Shown piece after piece: positions 51,700 to 60,584 of a stretch of 64,000 bases of DNA. Position 1 is the stretch's first letter, and each line of letters opens with the position of its first letter. A program made the translations under genes and the position numbers. The DNA is from CAZDKK01 sp964603725 (GTDB taxonomy: Bacteria; Eisenbacteria; RBG-16-71-46; CAIMUX01; WJJG01). The notes beneath the pieces were generated by a model. It saw nothing but the letters and a program-made list of their open reading frames with translations, did no database searches and had not been told where the DNA came from. The stretch lies in assembly GCA_964603725.1 (NCBI GenBank), contig CAZRWW010000014.1:1-64000 (forward strand). The letters are read 5' to 3'.

Positions 51700-52248
51700 T
51701 CATTCGCAGGGGATCACGGTGGCCGGGGCGCCGGGCGATCCCCTGTCAATCACCAACCCGATCACGGCACCCAGCATGGTGCCCCCGAGGGCCCCGACGA
51801 TGGGCATCACGATCTCTGTCCCTATGTTTATGCTCATACTGTGATTGTCCTTCACCGCCTCCTGCCCGAGGTGCGCGCCGAGCGCGCCTCCGGCCACGGC
51901 ACCCAGCAGAACGAGGGGCAGGGTGGCCTTCCTGCTTCCCCCCTTCCCCAGACGCAGGCTGCGGACCTCGGTGATGGGCCGAAGCAGCAGCACGTCTCGC
52001 CCGTAGGGCCGGGCCTTGCGCAACACCAGGGTGTCGGCCCGCAGCGTCACGAAGGCGCCGCGCAGCTCGGTGTCATCCCGCAGCAGGAGCGAGAGCCGTG
52101 TGCCCGGGTTCAGCGTCGCCACGGCCTCCCGGCAAGGATTGCACACGCTCGTTTCGGGCTCGACCGGCGCGGCCTGAGCGGCGAGAGGTCGCGACCCCGG
52201 AACGGCCAGAGCCAGGCCCGAGATCAGAATCACCAGAAACAGCGTCAT
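51700..52248 (-). CDS. Secreted protein with glycine-zipper membrane segments
   Basis: GGGGAGGA precedes ATG 52248, giving 182 residues. After the signal peptide (LVILISGLALAVPGSRPLAA) comes a small beta-rich region (TRLSLLLRDDTELRGAFVTL, RADTLVLRKARPYGRDV). This resembles an LSm/Tudor-like barrel seen in other periplasmic proteins. Two Gly-rich hydrophobic segments follow (LPLVLLGAVAGGALGAHLGQ and VGALGGTMLGAVIGLVID), a glycine-zipper pattern. Such proteins may insert in a membrane as oligomers. No specific function can be given. Confidence 0.65.
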   Translation of the reverse strand: MTLFLVILISGLALAVPGSRPLAAQAAPVEPETSVCNPCREAVATLNPGTRLSLLLRDDTELRGAFVTLRADTLVLRKARPYGRDVLLLRPITEVRSLRLGKGGSRKATLPLVLLGAVAGGALGAHLGQEAVKDNHSMSINIGTEIVMPIVGALGGTMLGAVIGLVIDRGSPGAPATVIPCE

Positions 52249-52455
52249 GGCTGCGTCCTCCCCGTTGAATTCAGGCAGGGTGAACGCAAGGGCCGTGCCG
52301 GCAAGAGCCGATGATGGTCGGGCTCCAAGGCGTTGTGCGTGAGTATGTTGGCTCACCTGTTCGGGACCGGCGCCGTGGCCGGCACGGCGGACTGACGCCT
52401 CGCGTGGACAGCGCGTGTATGGCAGCGAAGACAAGCCGTCGCTGCCCGCGAACGC

Positions 52456-53283
52456 CTAGCCGCGCCTGTCCAGTCTCCACTCCTCCATCACGCGGAAGGG
52501 CGGGCGGCCGAGGCGCGCGAACAGGGCGCGGGCCGCGGCGTTGTTCGATCCGGTCCCGTCGTGGTAGATCTTCCCGCCCATTGCCTTCAGGCAGCGCAGG
52601 GCGTGCAACATGGTCTCCCCGCCGAACCCGCGGCCACGGAAGTCCGGCAGCACCCCCAGGTAGTGAATCGTCGACCATCCGTCGCTGGGATACGACCGGA
52701 GCGCGAGGATCGCTGCGGGAACGCCCTCGCACATGCCGATCTGAATGCGATCGGGGGCCGTGGCCGTTCCCTCCTCCTCAAGCAGGGCCTTCAGGAACCC
52801 CAGAGCATCGTCGTCAGCATGGGACGCCGGATCGCCCTCGCTGGCTCGGCGCAGGAGATCGGCCGCGCGGGCCAGTTCTCGCTGGTCGTCCACGTCGATC
52901 GGGTTCCACGCGAGCGTGGGGACAATCCGGCCCGCCTCCAACGCCGCGATCGCCTCTTCGAGGTCGAGGTTGTATTCGACGCGCCCCTCACCCTGCCTGA
53001 AGCCGCGCGCGACGAGCGAGTCGCGGTGCAGCGCGGCGCGGGCCGCTGTCAGGGCCTCGGCGACCCCCTCATTGGCAGTGATCACGCGGCTGTCGATGTA
53101 GGTCGCACCATTCTGTTCGCACTCGGCGATGCTGCCTTCAATCGCGTCGTTCCAGGGCCGGCGGTCCGGCAGGCCATCGACGCCCTTCTGCCAGGAAACG
53201 ACAATAGCCCAGGCTTCGCCGTCCTCTTGGAAGACGCTGAGCCGGACGCAGACAACTCCCTGCTCGTTCGCAAGCTGGTTCAT
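52456..53283 (-). CDS. GNAT-family N-acetyltransferase
   Basis: The 275-residue product has a C-terminal GNAT domain with the acetyl-CoA-binding motif LGVLPDFRGRGFGGETMLHA and a following NNAAARALFARLGRPPF segment. The first 120 residues form a less conserved domain that may be a degenerate second GNAT copy (DSLVARGFRQGEGRVEYNLD). The substrate could be an amine, peptide or protein N-terminus and is not predictable. Upstream lies a possible short gene; downstream is the glycine-zipper gene with a gap of 207 bases. Confidence 0.85.
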   Translation of the reverse strand: MNQLANEQGVVCVRLSVFQEDGEAWAIVVSWQKGVDGLPDRRPWNDAIEGSIAECEQNGATYIDSRVITANEGVAEALTAARAALHRDSLVARGFRQGEGRVEYNLDLEEAIAALEAGRIVPTLAWNPIDVDDQRELARAADLLRRASEGDPASHADDDALGFLKALLEEEGTATAPDRIQIGMCEGVPAAILALRSYPSDGWSTIHYLGVLPDFRGRGFGGETMLHALRCLKAMGGKIYHDGTGSNNAAARALFARLGRPPFRVMEEWRLDRRG

Positions 53284-53346
53284 TCATGACTCCTGTGGAT
53301 CTCGGTCTGACGCCGTGAACCGCGGGGACAGGAATCGTGCACGCGC

Positions 53347-53541
53347 TCAGCCGAGAGCGGATGAGGCGACCCGATTCGATTCCGCGGTGTGGTTCCACCC
53401 TTGATTCCTGGACATGAAGCGGATCACCTCCTTCCGGTCGCGTGGTATGCGTCGCGGGACCGGCGCGTTGTGGCGCTTGCTGGCAGTATACATCATCTGA
53501 TCGTGGATCACACCCGCATCCCCGCTCAGGTTGTCCTTCAT
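53347..53541 (-). CDS. Possible small hypothetical protein
   Basis: A 64-residue frame (KDNLSGDAGVIHDQMMYTAS, then a basic RRIPRDRKEVIRFMSRNQG) lies 63 bases upstream of the acetyltransferase gene. Third codon positions are mostly G or C, as in neighbouring genes, but the ribosome site (GGAAA) is weak. No family is recognised. The remaining gap to 53632 holds no other candidate. Confidence 0.35.
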   Translation of the reverse strand: MKDNLSGDAGVIHDQMMYTASKRHNAPVPRRIPRDRKEVIRFMSRNQGWNHTAESNRVASSALG

Positions 53542-53631
53542 GGGCTGCTTTCCGCGAACTGCATGCGGGCGCGTGGACGTGGTAGAATGAGACAGAGCTG
53601 CCCACGCCAGTCGCGACGAAGGAGGCCGCCC

Positions 53632-55956
53632 ATGCGCCGCTCGACGACGCCCGTAGTTCGCGCAGTGTCCATGCTCCGTACGGATCATCCTGCCGTTGAC
53701 CGCCGACGCAGCGCGCTGTTGCTCGCACTGGCGGTCCTGTTCCTGGCGCCTGGATTCTCCCGGGCCGAGACGATCGACTACGCCACCCTCTTCCACTGGA
53801 GCACGCGGACCGCCTTCGGCCAGGAGGCCGTCGCCGTGGCCACCCGGGGAGAAATCGCGTGCGTGCTGCTCGAGAACCGGCTGGAGATCCTCGACGCGGG
53901 CGGACCCCACGCGCCGCGGCCTCTCGGCCAGCTCGGCCTGCCGGGAACCCCCGCGGACATCGCCGTCCGGGAGGGCCTGGCCTACGTCGCCGCGCAGGCC
54001 GCGGGGCTGCTCGTCATCGACATCACCGACCCGGCGAATCCAACGCAGGTGGGTAGCCTGCCCGGCCTTTCACAGGCCAACCGGGTCGTGCTGGATGGCG
54101 AGCGGGCCTACGTGCAGGACGGGATGGTCGGGCAGAGCGACAAGATTCGCATCGTCGACATCTCCGTCCCGACCAGCCCCGCGCTGCTGGCGACGTTTCA
54201 GCCGGGAGGATGGGGGGTCTGCCGCTTCACGGCGCGCGACGATCTCGTCATCCTCACCGATGCCGACTGGGGTCGCTTCCGCGTCTTCGATCTGAGCGTG
54301 CCGACGTCACCCCAGTTCCTGAGCACGCGGGAAGTCAACCTGCATGCCGGCGCGGTCACCCTGGACGGTGCGACCCTGTACATCGGCTTCTCCAACGACT
54401 CCTGGCCGCCGGAGGCCTTCGGCGGCATCGCGCGATACGACCTCACCGATCCCGCGGCGCCGGTGGCGCTCGGCGAGGTGGTCTTCGGCTACGAGCTTCC
54501 CGTGGAGATCCTGGTCCGTGATGGCGTGGCATACACGCAATGCCTGAGCGCCTACAGCGCGGGAGGCGAGGTCTACGCCGTCGCCGTGCCCGAGTCCGCT
54601 CCGATGGAGCTCCTGCGGGGCGTCCGCCTGTCCGTCTCGGTGGGGATGGACATCGCGCTGCGGGAGGACGGGATTTGCGTCGCCGGTGCGGGCGAATCAG
54701 GCACGGGGACGCTCGAGGTCTTCAGGGGCGCCGACTTCTCCGACCAGGTGCTGGGCGAGATGTCGTTCTATGGGGAAGGCTCATGGGACATCGACGCTGC
54801 CGCCGGCTTTTTGTACCTGCCCGACAACGCGCCCGGTGTCCGGGTCGTTGATGTGGCCGATCCGCATGCGCCCACGACTCTGGGAATCGCGCCCCTCGAG
54901 GACTCGCCTCGCTCGGTGGCCGTGTCGGCTGCCACGATCTTCGCGAGCACCTTGGCCCACCTACACGGCGGGACGATCCCGTCGCCAGGCGCCATCTCCT
55001 GGTGCTCGGCCACGCCGGCCGGCGCGCCGATGGGGCACCTCACGCTTCACGGTGACCATCTCTATCTCGCCCGCGGCTACACCGATCTCCTCATCCTGGA
55101 CGTCGCCGACCCCTGCAATCCCGTGCTCCTCGCCACGCTCCCCTTGGGCGCCGGCATCCGGGACCTCGCCGCGCGGGACGACCATGTCTGCGCCGCCGTG
55201 GGGCCAGTGCTCACCGTGATCGACGTGTCGGAGCCGTCACATCCACACGTGGTCGGCTCGCTGGCGGCGAGCGGCACGCCCTACGCGCAGTGCCTCGCGG
55301 TATCGGGACCGCTCGCGCTGCTGGGACTGTGGGGCGGGGATCTGTGGATCGTCGATATCGCCGATCCCACCCAGCCCGTCTCCCTCGCGCGCTTGCCCAT
55401 GCCGAGCAGCTCCTTCGGCATCCAGGTCGACGGCGACTTCGCCTACGTCGCGTGCAACTACGGCCACGGCCTTTACATCGTCGACATCAGCGACCCCGCG
55501 CGCCCGTTCATCGCCGGCGGGTTCTGGCTCGGCTTGCGCCCGGGGAGCCACTCAGCGGGCGAGACGCGCGTCACCCTGGCCAGTGGGTGCGCCGCGCTGC
55601 TCGACCTCTCGCAGGGGATGTTCCTGCTGCCGCGGCATGCGGGCGCGGCCGCGGCCGGCGATCCCGCGCCGTACGCCGCGGGCACGCGCCTGCGACTGCT
55701 CGGCCCGAACCCGGCCCGCGATCGGGTCGCCCTGCGCCTCGACTCGCCCGGGGCGATACCCGCTCGGCTCATCGTCACCGACGCCGGCGGACGCATCGTG
55801 CGCCACCTGCCCCTCGCCGCGCTTCCCGCGGGAACAACCGATCTTGTCTGGGACGGCATCGATGCGGCGGGTCGCCGGGTGCCGAGTGGGCTGTACTTCG
55901 TGCACCTGGACGCGGGCGCGCGCTGCGAGAGGGTCCGGACAGTCATCCTGCGGTGA
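53632..55956 (+). CDS. Large secreted LVIVD-repeat propeller with FlgD-like sorting domain
   Basis: AAGGAGG at 53619-53625 sets ATG 53632 and a 774-residue product. A signal-peptide-like segment (RSALLLALAVLFLAPGFSRA) follows a 25-residue leader. About ten propeller strands of the LVIVD type follow, such as LLVIDITDPANPTQVGSLP, IRIVDISVPTSPALLATFQ, LLILDVADPCNPVLLATLP and LYIVDISDPARPFIAGGFW. The C-terminal 85 residues are a sorting domain (LLGPNPARDRVALRLDSPG, VTDAGGRIVRHLPLAALPAG, WDGIDAAGRR, SGLYFVHLDAGARCERVRTV) ending in ILR. Such repeat proteins are surface proteins in many bacteria. Confidence 0.88.
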   Translation: MRRSTTPVVRAVSMLRTDHPAVDRRRSALLLALAVLFLAPGFSRAETIDYATLFHWSTRTAFGQEAVAVATRGEIACVLLENRLEILDAGGPHAPRPLGQLGLPGTPADIAVREGLAYVAAQAAGLLVIDITDPANPTQVGSLPGLSQANRVVLDGERAYVQDGMVGQSDKIRIVDISVPTSPALLATFQPGGWGVCRFTARDDLVILTDADWGRFRVFDLSVPTSPQFLSTREVNLHAGAVTLDGATLYIGFSNDSWPPEAFGGIARYDLTDPAAPVALGEVVFGYELPVEILVRDGVAYTQCLSAYSAGGEVYAVAVPESAPMELLRGVRLSVSVGMDIALREDGICVAGAGESGTGTLEVFRGADFSDQVLGEMSFYGEGSWDIDAAAGFLYLPDNAPGVRVVDVADPHAPTTLGIAPLEDSPRSVAVSAATIFASTLAHLHGGTIPSPGAISWCSATPAGAPMGHLTLHGDHLYLARGYTDLLILDVADPCNPVLLATLPLGAGIRDLAARDDHVCAAVGPVLTVIDVSEPSHPHVVGSLAASGTPYAQCLAVSGPLALLGLWGGDLWIVDIADPTQPVSLARLPMPSSSFGIQVDGDFAYVACNYGHGLYIVDISDPARPFIAGGFWLGLRPGSHSAGETRVTLASGCAALLDLSQGMFLLPRHAGAAAAGDPAPYAAGTRLRLLGPNPARDRVALRLDSPGAIPARLIVTDAGGRIVRHLPLAALPAGTTDLVWDGIDAAGRRVPSGLYFVHLDAGARCERVRTVILR

Positions 55957-55967
55957 CCTGGCAGCCC

Positions 55968-56618
55968 TCACCGCCGCCAGCGAACCACGATATCTCGATC
56001 GGGGAAGAAGTCCTGCACCGTGTAGACGTAGAGGATCTCACCCCGCGCCTGCCGGCGCTCGAAGGGGTAGCTGAACTCGAGGGGTTCGGCGCCCGCGGGC
56101 AGTCGAATCTCGAAGCTGGCGCGCCGCAGCGGCCGGCCCCACAGCCGCGCCGTGGTCAAGATGCAGCGGGCGTACTCGGCCTTGATCTCCTGCCGGTAGA
56201 TCGCTTCCGCCACGATGGAATCGCCCCCGCAGGCGGGCACCCACCAGCGCACGCCGGGGGCGAGCGGCAGCTCTTCCCAGCGCGCGGGGGCGGATGAGTC
56301 GGCGCCGGCGCGGAAGGCGAGCGCGACCATGCGAGCGCCGCCGAGCAGCGAGTCGATGGGGAACGGGTAGAAGAGGGGGATCGCCTCCGTAACCGGGCTC
56401 CGGCACAACAGCGTGTAGGTGCCCCGCACCTCGAGGCTGTCGCCCACGATGTCGAGCCGGAGCGACTCGGAGTCGAACACCAGCGGAAACGCCTCTCCAA
56501 TCGGGCTGAAGATGGCGCGGCCCGCGGACGGTCGGTTGTCGGCTCCGGCGGCGAGCGCGAGCGCCGTCGCCGCCAGGCAAGCCGCCGCCAGCGCGAGAGG
56601 CGCATCCGAGGATCTCAT
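55968..56618 (-). CDS. Exported protein of unknown function
   Basis: ATG 56618 overlaps the stop of the upstream gene (ATGA), giving 216 residues with a signal peptide (APLALAAACLAATALALAAG). The mature chain is beta-rich: SLRLDIVGDSLEVRGTYTLL, ITEAIPLFYPFPIDSLLGG-like strands, and a C-terminal SYPFERRQARGEILYVYTVQ. It has the flavour of VIT- or DUF4424-like domains that surround von Willebrand or membrane-spanning parts, but no clear match can be claimed. It is translated together with the 347-residue gene before it, so the two may act together. Confidence 0.62.
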   Translation of the reverse strand: MRSSDAPLALAAACLAATALALAAGADNRPSAGRAIFSPIGEAFPLVFDSESLRLDIVGDSLEVRGTYTLLCRSPVTEAIPLFYPFPIDSLLGGARMVALAFRAGADSSAPARWEELPLAPGVRWWVPACGGDSIVAEAIYRQEIKAEYARCILTTARLWGRPLRRASFEIRLPAGAEPLEFSYPFERRQARGEILYVYTVQDFFPDRDIVVRWRR

Positions 56619-57658
56619 CGAGAGTGCATTCCCGACTGCCAGCGATACAGCGCCTTGATCCGTCCCCAGGTCGCCGGCGACACGGGGGTCGACCCCCCCC
56701 CGACGTCGAGCTGGACTGGTAGGCAGCTCGCGACTGCCCAATAGGTGTTGGAAAGCTCGATGTCTGTTTCATAGATCCCCGGCTGCAGTCCGGACGCATC
56801 CGCCGCGACGTGCAGATAGGCGCGCCCGAGCTCGTACACGGGATCAATCCACGCCGTGCACCAGGGAGCGTGGGTGTCGACGTCCAGGGAGCACAGCAAC
56901 TCCGGGTTGTAATACTGGTACGCCCAGAAATTGACCGTGCTGTCAGCGGCCCCACCGAGCGACGCGCTCAGGCGCAGTTCGGGAACCTCGAAGCGGGCCA
57001 GGCAGGCGTTTTCTCGGTACCCGCAATGCGCGGAGACGTACCCGCACTGCATCCCAGCCTCGGCGCCGATCTGAACGGGATAGGTGAGGAAGGTCGAACC
57101 ATACAGGCAGTCGAGCTCGAGTTCGGCTTGGCCCCAACCGGACACGAAGTCGAGCCATCCCGGTCCGGCGACGTTCATGACGAGATAGGCCACGGGGATG
57201 ACCCCTCCCGGGAGCTCACTGATCGGCTCCTGACCGGGATACCATTCGATCCGGAGCGGGTGGACAGGCCCTTGAGAACCCAACGTGAACCAGGTACACC
57301 ACGAGCTGCAAACCTGGTAGTCGACGAGCTGCCAGGTCTCCGGCCAGGTGAGCTGGGTCTCGAGGGAGCGGATGCAAATCGTCTGGCCGGGCCAGCTGTA
57401 GGCGCCCCGCATGAAGAAGAGCAGGAACACGACCGACCCTTCCGCGCTGGTCGAGCGGGTGATCTCGGTGCAGCTCGTGATCTGCGTGTAGCACGGCCAG
57501 TACGGATACGGAGAGAAAGGCTCCACATGCGCGAGAAGTCCTGACTCGGGGGCGACGTCCGCGAGGCACGGAGCAGCGAGCAGGGCAAGCGCGGCGGCCG
57601 TGACGGTCCCCAAACATGAGCCCCTGCGCACTCCGGGTCGAAGGGCAATGAGCGGCAT
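56615..57658 (-). CDS. Secreted protein with WGRIKALYR C-terminal tail
   Basis: AGGAGG precedes ATG 57658. The 347-residue product has a signal peptide (LGTVTAAALALLAAPCLADV) and a Trp/Tyr/Cys-rich beta-sandwich-like body (FSPYPYWPCYTQITSCTEIT, VDYQVCSSWCTWFTLGSQGP) with about a dozen Cys, probably disulfide bonded. The end reads TPVSPATWGRIKALYRWQSG. A similar tail, TPIAPISWGGVKALFRE, ends the beta-helix protein at 61940-63214, although the rest of the two proteins differs. This suggests a shared processing or anchoring signal. The body is of unknown family. Confidence 0.72.
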   Translation of the reverse strand: MPLIALRPGVRRGSCLGTVTAAALALLAAPCLADVAPESGLLAHVEPFSPYPYWPCYTQITSCTEITRSTSAEGSVVFLLFFMRGAYSWPGQTICIRSLETQLTWPETWQLVDYQVCSSWCTWFTLGSQGPVHPLRIEWYPGQEPISELPGGVIPVAYLVMNVAGPGWLDFVSGWGQAELELDCLYGSTFLTYPVQIGAEAGMQCGYVSAHCGYRENACLARFEVPELRLSASLGGAADSTVNFWAYQYYNPELLCSLDVDTHAPWCTAWIDPVYELGRAYLHVAADASGLQPGIYETDIELSNTYWAVASCLPVQLDVGGGSTPVSPATWGRIKALYRWQSGMHSR

Positions 57659-57845
57659 CGCGACCTCCTGCCGTGGTGAAGGCGGAGCCGCGGGAGCGGG
57701 GGAAGGCCGGCCACGCCGTCGGCGATCATCCGGGATCGATCCGTACCCGCACCCGCGCTCGGCGAAGACCCATGGCTACTCAGAGAGCTACCCTTCAACT
57801 ATAAGCCCGGATGCGCGGCGATCACACAAGATTCCAGCCGGCTGC

Positions 57846-58775
57846 CTAGCGTCGGCGCGTGCGATTGCTTGCGGGCTGCTCGGATGCCCGCTGGCCCGCA
57901 TGCCGCTCCTGCCGCTCGATCCGCTTCGGCCGCTCGGCTCGCTCCTGCCGCTCGGCTCGCTCCTGCCGCTCGAGCCGCTTCGGCCGCTCGAGTCGCTCCT
58001 GCCGCTCGAGCTTCGCTCGTTCCGGCGCGTGCGGCGTCCGCCCCGGGCGCGCGTCGGCCATCTGCCGCTGCGGTGCGCGGTCGGCGATGACCTGCGGCCG
58101 TACGCGCTGGCCGGTCCTCCGCTCGATGTCCCGGACCGCGACGCCCCGGTTGACGATTCGATCCCGCGCGTGGCCGTAGTCCGTCACATCGCGCGTGGTC
58201 CGGAAGTAGTGGTCAGCACGGTGGCGCGGGACGAAATGCCGATGAACGTGATGCCGCAGGAAGTGCCGGTCCGGCACGAAGCACCAACCCCGCGGGACGA
58301 TGTCGAAGCCGAACCGCCACCCGCCGGTGACGAAGCCGAAGCCGACCCGCCAGTATGCCTCGGGTGGCAGCGGCGCCCAGCCGACGATGCCGTCGCCCAC
58401 GCGCCAGGCGACCCAGGCCGGACCCCACACGGTGTCGGGCACCCAGACCCAACCGTACCGGACGTCATGGGCCCAGCGGCCGTAGTGGAAGGGGGCCCAG
58501 CCCCACTCCGCGTGGTCGACCCAGGTCCATCCCCAGTCGGTGTAGGTCCAGTAGCCGTTGCTGTAAGGTTGCCAGTCGGCCGGCACGCCCGCGGGCACCC
58601 AGACGCGCCCGTAGGGATGGACCGTCACCCAGGGGCCGTAGGGCGCGAGCGCGTCGTAGAAGTAGTCAACACTCACCACGGCCGAGAACGACGCGTGCGG
58701 ACCAGGGGAGGCAACGCCCGTGCTGCCGGCGATGAGCGTGCAGGCAGCGCAGAGCGCAAGTCTGTGCTTCTTCAT
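57846..58775 (-). CDS. Trp-rich DUF6600-like exported protein with charged repeat tail
   Basis: AAGGAGG precedes ATG 58775, giving 309 residues with a signal peptide (RLALCAACTLIAGSTGVASP). The core is the Trp/Tyr/Gly-rich repeat typical of DUF6600 proteins: YDALAPYGPWVTVHPYGRVW, GYWTYTDWGWTWVDHAEWGW, GRWAHDVRYGWVWVPDTVWG. A His/Arg-rich basic segment and a low-complexity tail of RLERQ/ERPKR units follow over about 60 residues. The tail could form a charged helix. The family is exported but uncharacterised as far as I know. It is divergent from the MFS gene at 59035. Confidence 0.8.
   Translation of the reverse strand: MKKHRLALCAACTLIAGSTGVASPGPHASFSAVVSVDYFYDALAPYGPWVTVHPYGRVWVPAGVPADWQPYSNGYWTYTDWGWTWVDHAEWGWAPFHYGRWAHDVRYGWVWVPDTVWGPAWVAWRVGDGIVGWAPLPPEAYWRVGFGFVTGGWRFGFDIVPRGWCFVPDRHFLRHHVHRHFVPRHRADHYFRTTRDVTDYGHARDRIVNRGVAVRDIERRTGQRVRPQVIADRAPQRQMADARPGRTPHAPERAKLERQERLERPKRLERQERAERQERAERPKRIERQERHAGQRASEQPASNRTRRR
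57892..58020. repeat. Short tandem repeat within the Trp-rich protein gene
   Basis: Units of about 15-18 bases built on CGCTCCTGCCGCTCG recur along this stretch and encode the RLERQ/ERPKR tail on the minus strand. The same DNA read on the plus strand gives a Leu/Pro repeat, which explains a long but unreal frame there. Slippage during replication could vary the copy number. Confidence 0.7.
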
Positions 58776-59034
58776 GTCCCACCTCCTTGACCGATGCTGG
58801 CGGGATCGCTTCCAGCACTTGATACAATCGAGGGGGGTGGCTTGTTCTTGGAAAATGCAACCCCTTGAGATGGACATGGATAGCCCGTGAGCGCGGCCCG
58901 CCGGGGGCGCGTCTCGCTTGACGCGGGCTGCGACAGGGTGATCCAATCGCTGACCGCCCTTGCGGAGCGCGCGGCGCTTCCGGGGCGCGCCGCCGGGGGA
59001 GCGGCGAGCAAGAGGGTCGAGGCTGTCAGGCCGG

Positions 59035-60495
59035 ATGATGCCTGCTGACGATTCAACCAGGGGAACCACGCCCGCGCCCGGTTCCGGGACCGAAGATCCC
59101 GCCGCTCGCACTGCGGACGATCCCGCCGGCGCTGCACGATCCGGGACCTCATCCCGCCCAGCCGCCGCCGGACCCAGTCGCGCCATTCCCTGGGCGCTGC
59201 GCGCGTTCAAGCATCGCAACTACCGCCTCTTTTTCGGCGGCCAGCTCATCTCACTGATCGGCACCTGGATGCAGACGGTGGCCCAATCGTGGCTCGTCTA
59301 CCGATTGACCGGCTCGCCGGCCCTGCTGGGGCTGGTCGGCTTCTCCTCGCAGATCCCGGTGCTGCTGCTCGCCTCCGTCGGCGGCGCGGTGGCCGACCGG
59401 CATCGCCGCCACCGGATCCTCATCGCCACGCAGACGAGCGCCATGGTGCTGGCCGCCATGCTGGCGATGCTGACGCTGACGCACCAGATCCAGGTGTGGC
59501 ACATCTGCGCGATCGCCGTCCTGCTCGGCGTCGTCAATGCCTTCGACATCCCCAGTCGTCAGGCGTTCGTCGTCGAGATGGTGGGCCAGGAGGATCTGGT
59601 CAACGCCATTGCCCTCAACTCGTCGATGTTCAACAGCGCGCGCGTTCTCGGACCGGCCCTGGGCGGCGTGCTCGTGGCGACCATCGGCGAGGGCTGGTGC
59701 TTCCTGGGCAACTCCGTGAGCTACGTGGCGGTGATCGCCGGCCTGCTGGCCATGCGGCTCCCCGCCCGCCCGCGGGCCGCGCGGTCGGGCTCGGTGTTGA
59801 CCAGCATGGTCGAAGGGGGGCGTTTCGCCTGGCGGGCGGGCCCCATTCGCGCGCTGTTGCTGCTGCTCGGGCTGGTGAGCCTCATGGGCATGCCCTACAT
59901 GGTGCTCATGCCCATCTTCGCCGACCAGATCCTCCACGGCGGACCGCGGGGGCTGGGGGTGCTGATGGGCGCCTCGGGCATCGGCGCGCTGGCCGGTGCC
60001 CTCACGCTGGCGGCGCGCCGCAGCGTGCCCGGCCTGGGACGCGTGGTGCCGCTCGCGGCGGCGGGTTTCGGGACGAGTCTCATCCTCTTCTCGCTCTCAC
60101 GATCCTTCTGGCTGTCGGCCGCCCTGCTCGTGCCGACGGGCTTCTGCATGGTCACCCAGATGGCGTCCTCCAACACGCTGGTGCAGTCGATGGTGCCGGA
60201 CCGGCTCCGGGGGCGGGTGATGGCGGTCTACTCGATCATGTTCTTGGGCATGGCGCCTTTCGGCTCGCTCCTCGCCGGACAACTCGCGCAGCGTCTGGAC
60301 GCGCCCACGACGGTGAGGATCGGCGGCGTCGTGTGCATCCTGGGCGCCGCGCTCTTCGGCCGTCGCCTGACGGCGTTCGGGCAGGAGGCGGGCCGGATGA
60401 TCGTCGCGCTTCAGATGGCCGGAGGGGATCCCGCCGAGGCGGTGACGAACGCCTCCGCCAGCCCTTCCAGCGGTCCAGCAGCGGGCCCGTCTTGA
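59035..60495 (+). CDS. MFS exporter (EntS/DUF894-like)
   Basis: From ATG 59035 the product has about 486 residues, beginning with a long Pro/Ala/Gly-rich cytosolic stretch. Twelve membrane segments follow, with family markers FKHRNYRLFFGGQLISLIGT, WMQTVAQSWLVYRLTGSPAL, VADRHRRHRILIATQ and SMFNSARVLGPALGGVLV, and in the second half RLRGRVMAVYSIMFLGMAPF. This is the enterobactin exporter/DUF894 branch of the major facilitator family, which exports siderophores or drugs. Substrate is unknown. No siderophore genes are near. The start could also be ATG 59038. Confidence 0.9.
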   Translation: MMPADDSTRGTTPAPGSGTEDPAARTADDPAGAARSGTSSRPAAAGPSRAIPWALRAFKHRNYRLFFGGQLISLIGTWMQTVAQSWLVYRLTGSPALLGLVGFSSQIPVLLLASVGGAVADRHRRHRILIATQTSAMVLAAMLAMLTLTHQIQVWHICAIAVLLGVVNAFDIPSRQAFVVEMVGQEDLVNAIALNSSMFNSARVLGPALGGVLVATIGEGWCFLGNSVSYVAVIAGLLAMRLPARPRAARSGSVLTSMVEGGRFAWRAGPIRALLLLLGLVSLMGMPYMVLMPIFADQILHGGPRGLGVLMGASGIGALAGALTLAARRSVPGLGRVVPLAAAGFGTSLILFSLSRSFWLSAALLVPTGFCMVTQMASSNTLVQSMVPDRLRGRVMAVYSIMFLGMAPFGSLLAGQLAQRLDAPTTVRIGGVVCILGAALFGRRLTAFGQEAGRMIVALQMAGGDPAEAVTNASASPSSGPAAGPS

Positions 60496-60520
60496 CCGCG
60501 AGGCGGGGATCCGCCATACT
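60492..60520 (+). promoter_or_regulatory. Putative promoter for the secreted protein at 60585
   Basis: TTGACC at 60492-60497, overlapping the MFS stop codon, is 17 bases from CATACT at 60515-60520, a four-of-six match to the -10 consensus. A TATAAG follows directly. The promoter lies 65 bases before the ATG. The match is by pattern only. Confidence 0.4.
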
Positions 60521-60584
60521 TATAAGCAGTTGTGCACATGTGAACGGACTCACCGATACAGGTCGCGGAGAAGAGGATTCCGGT

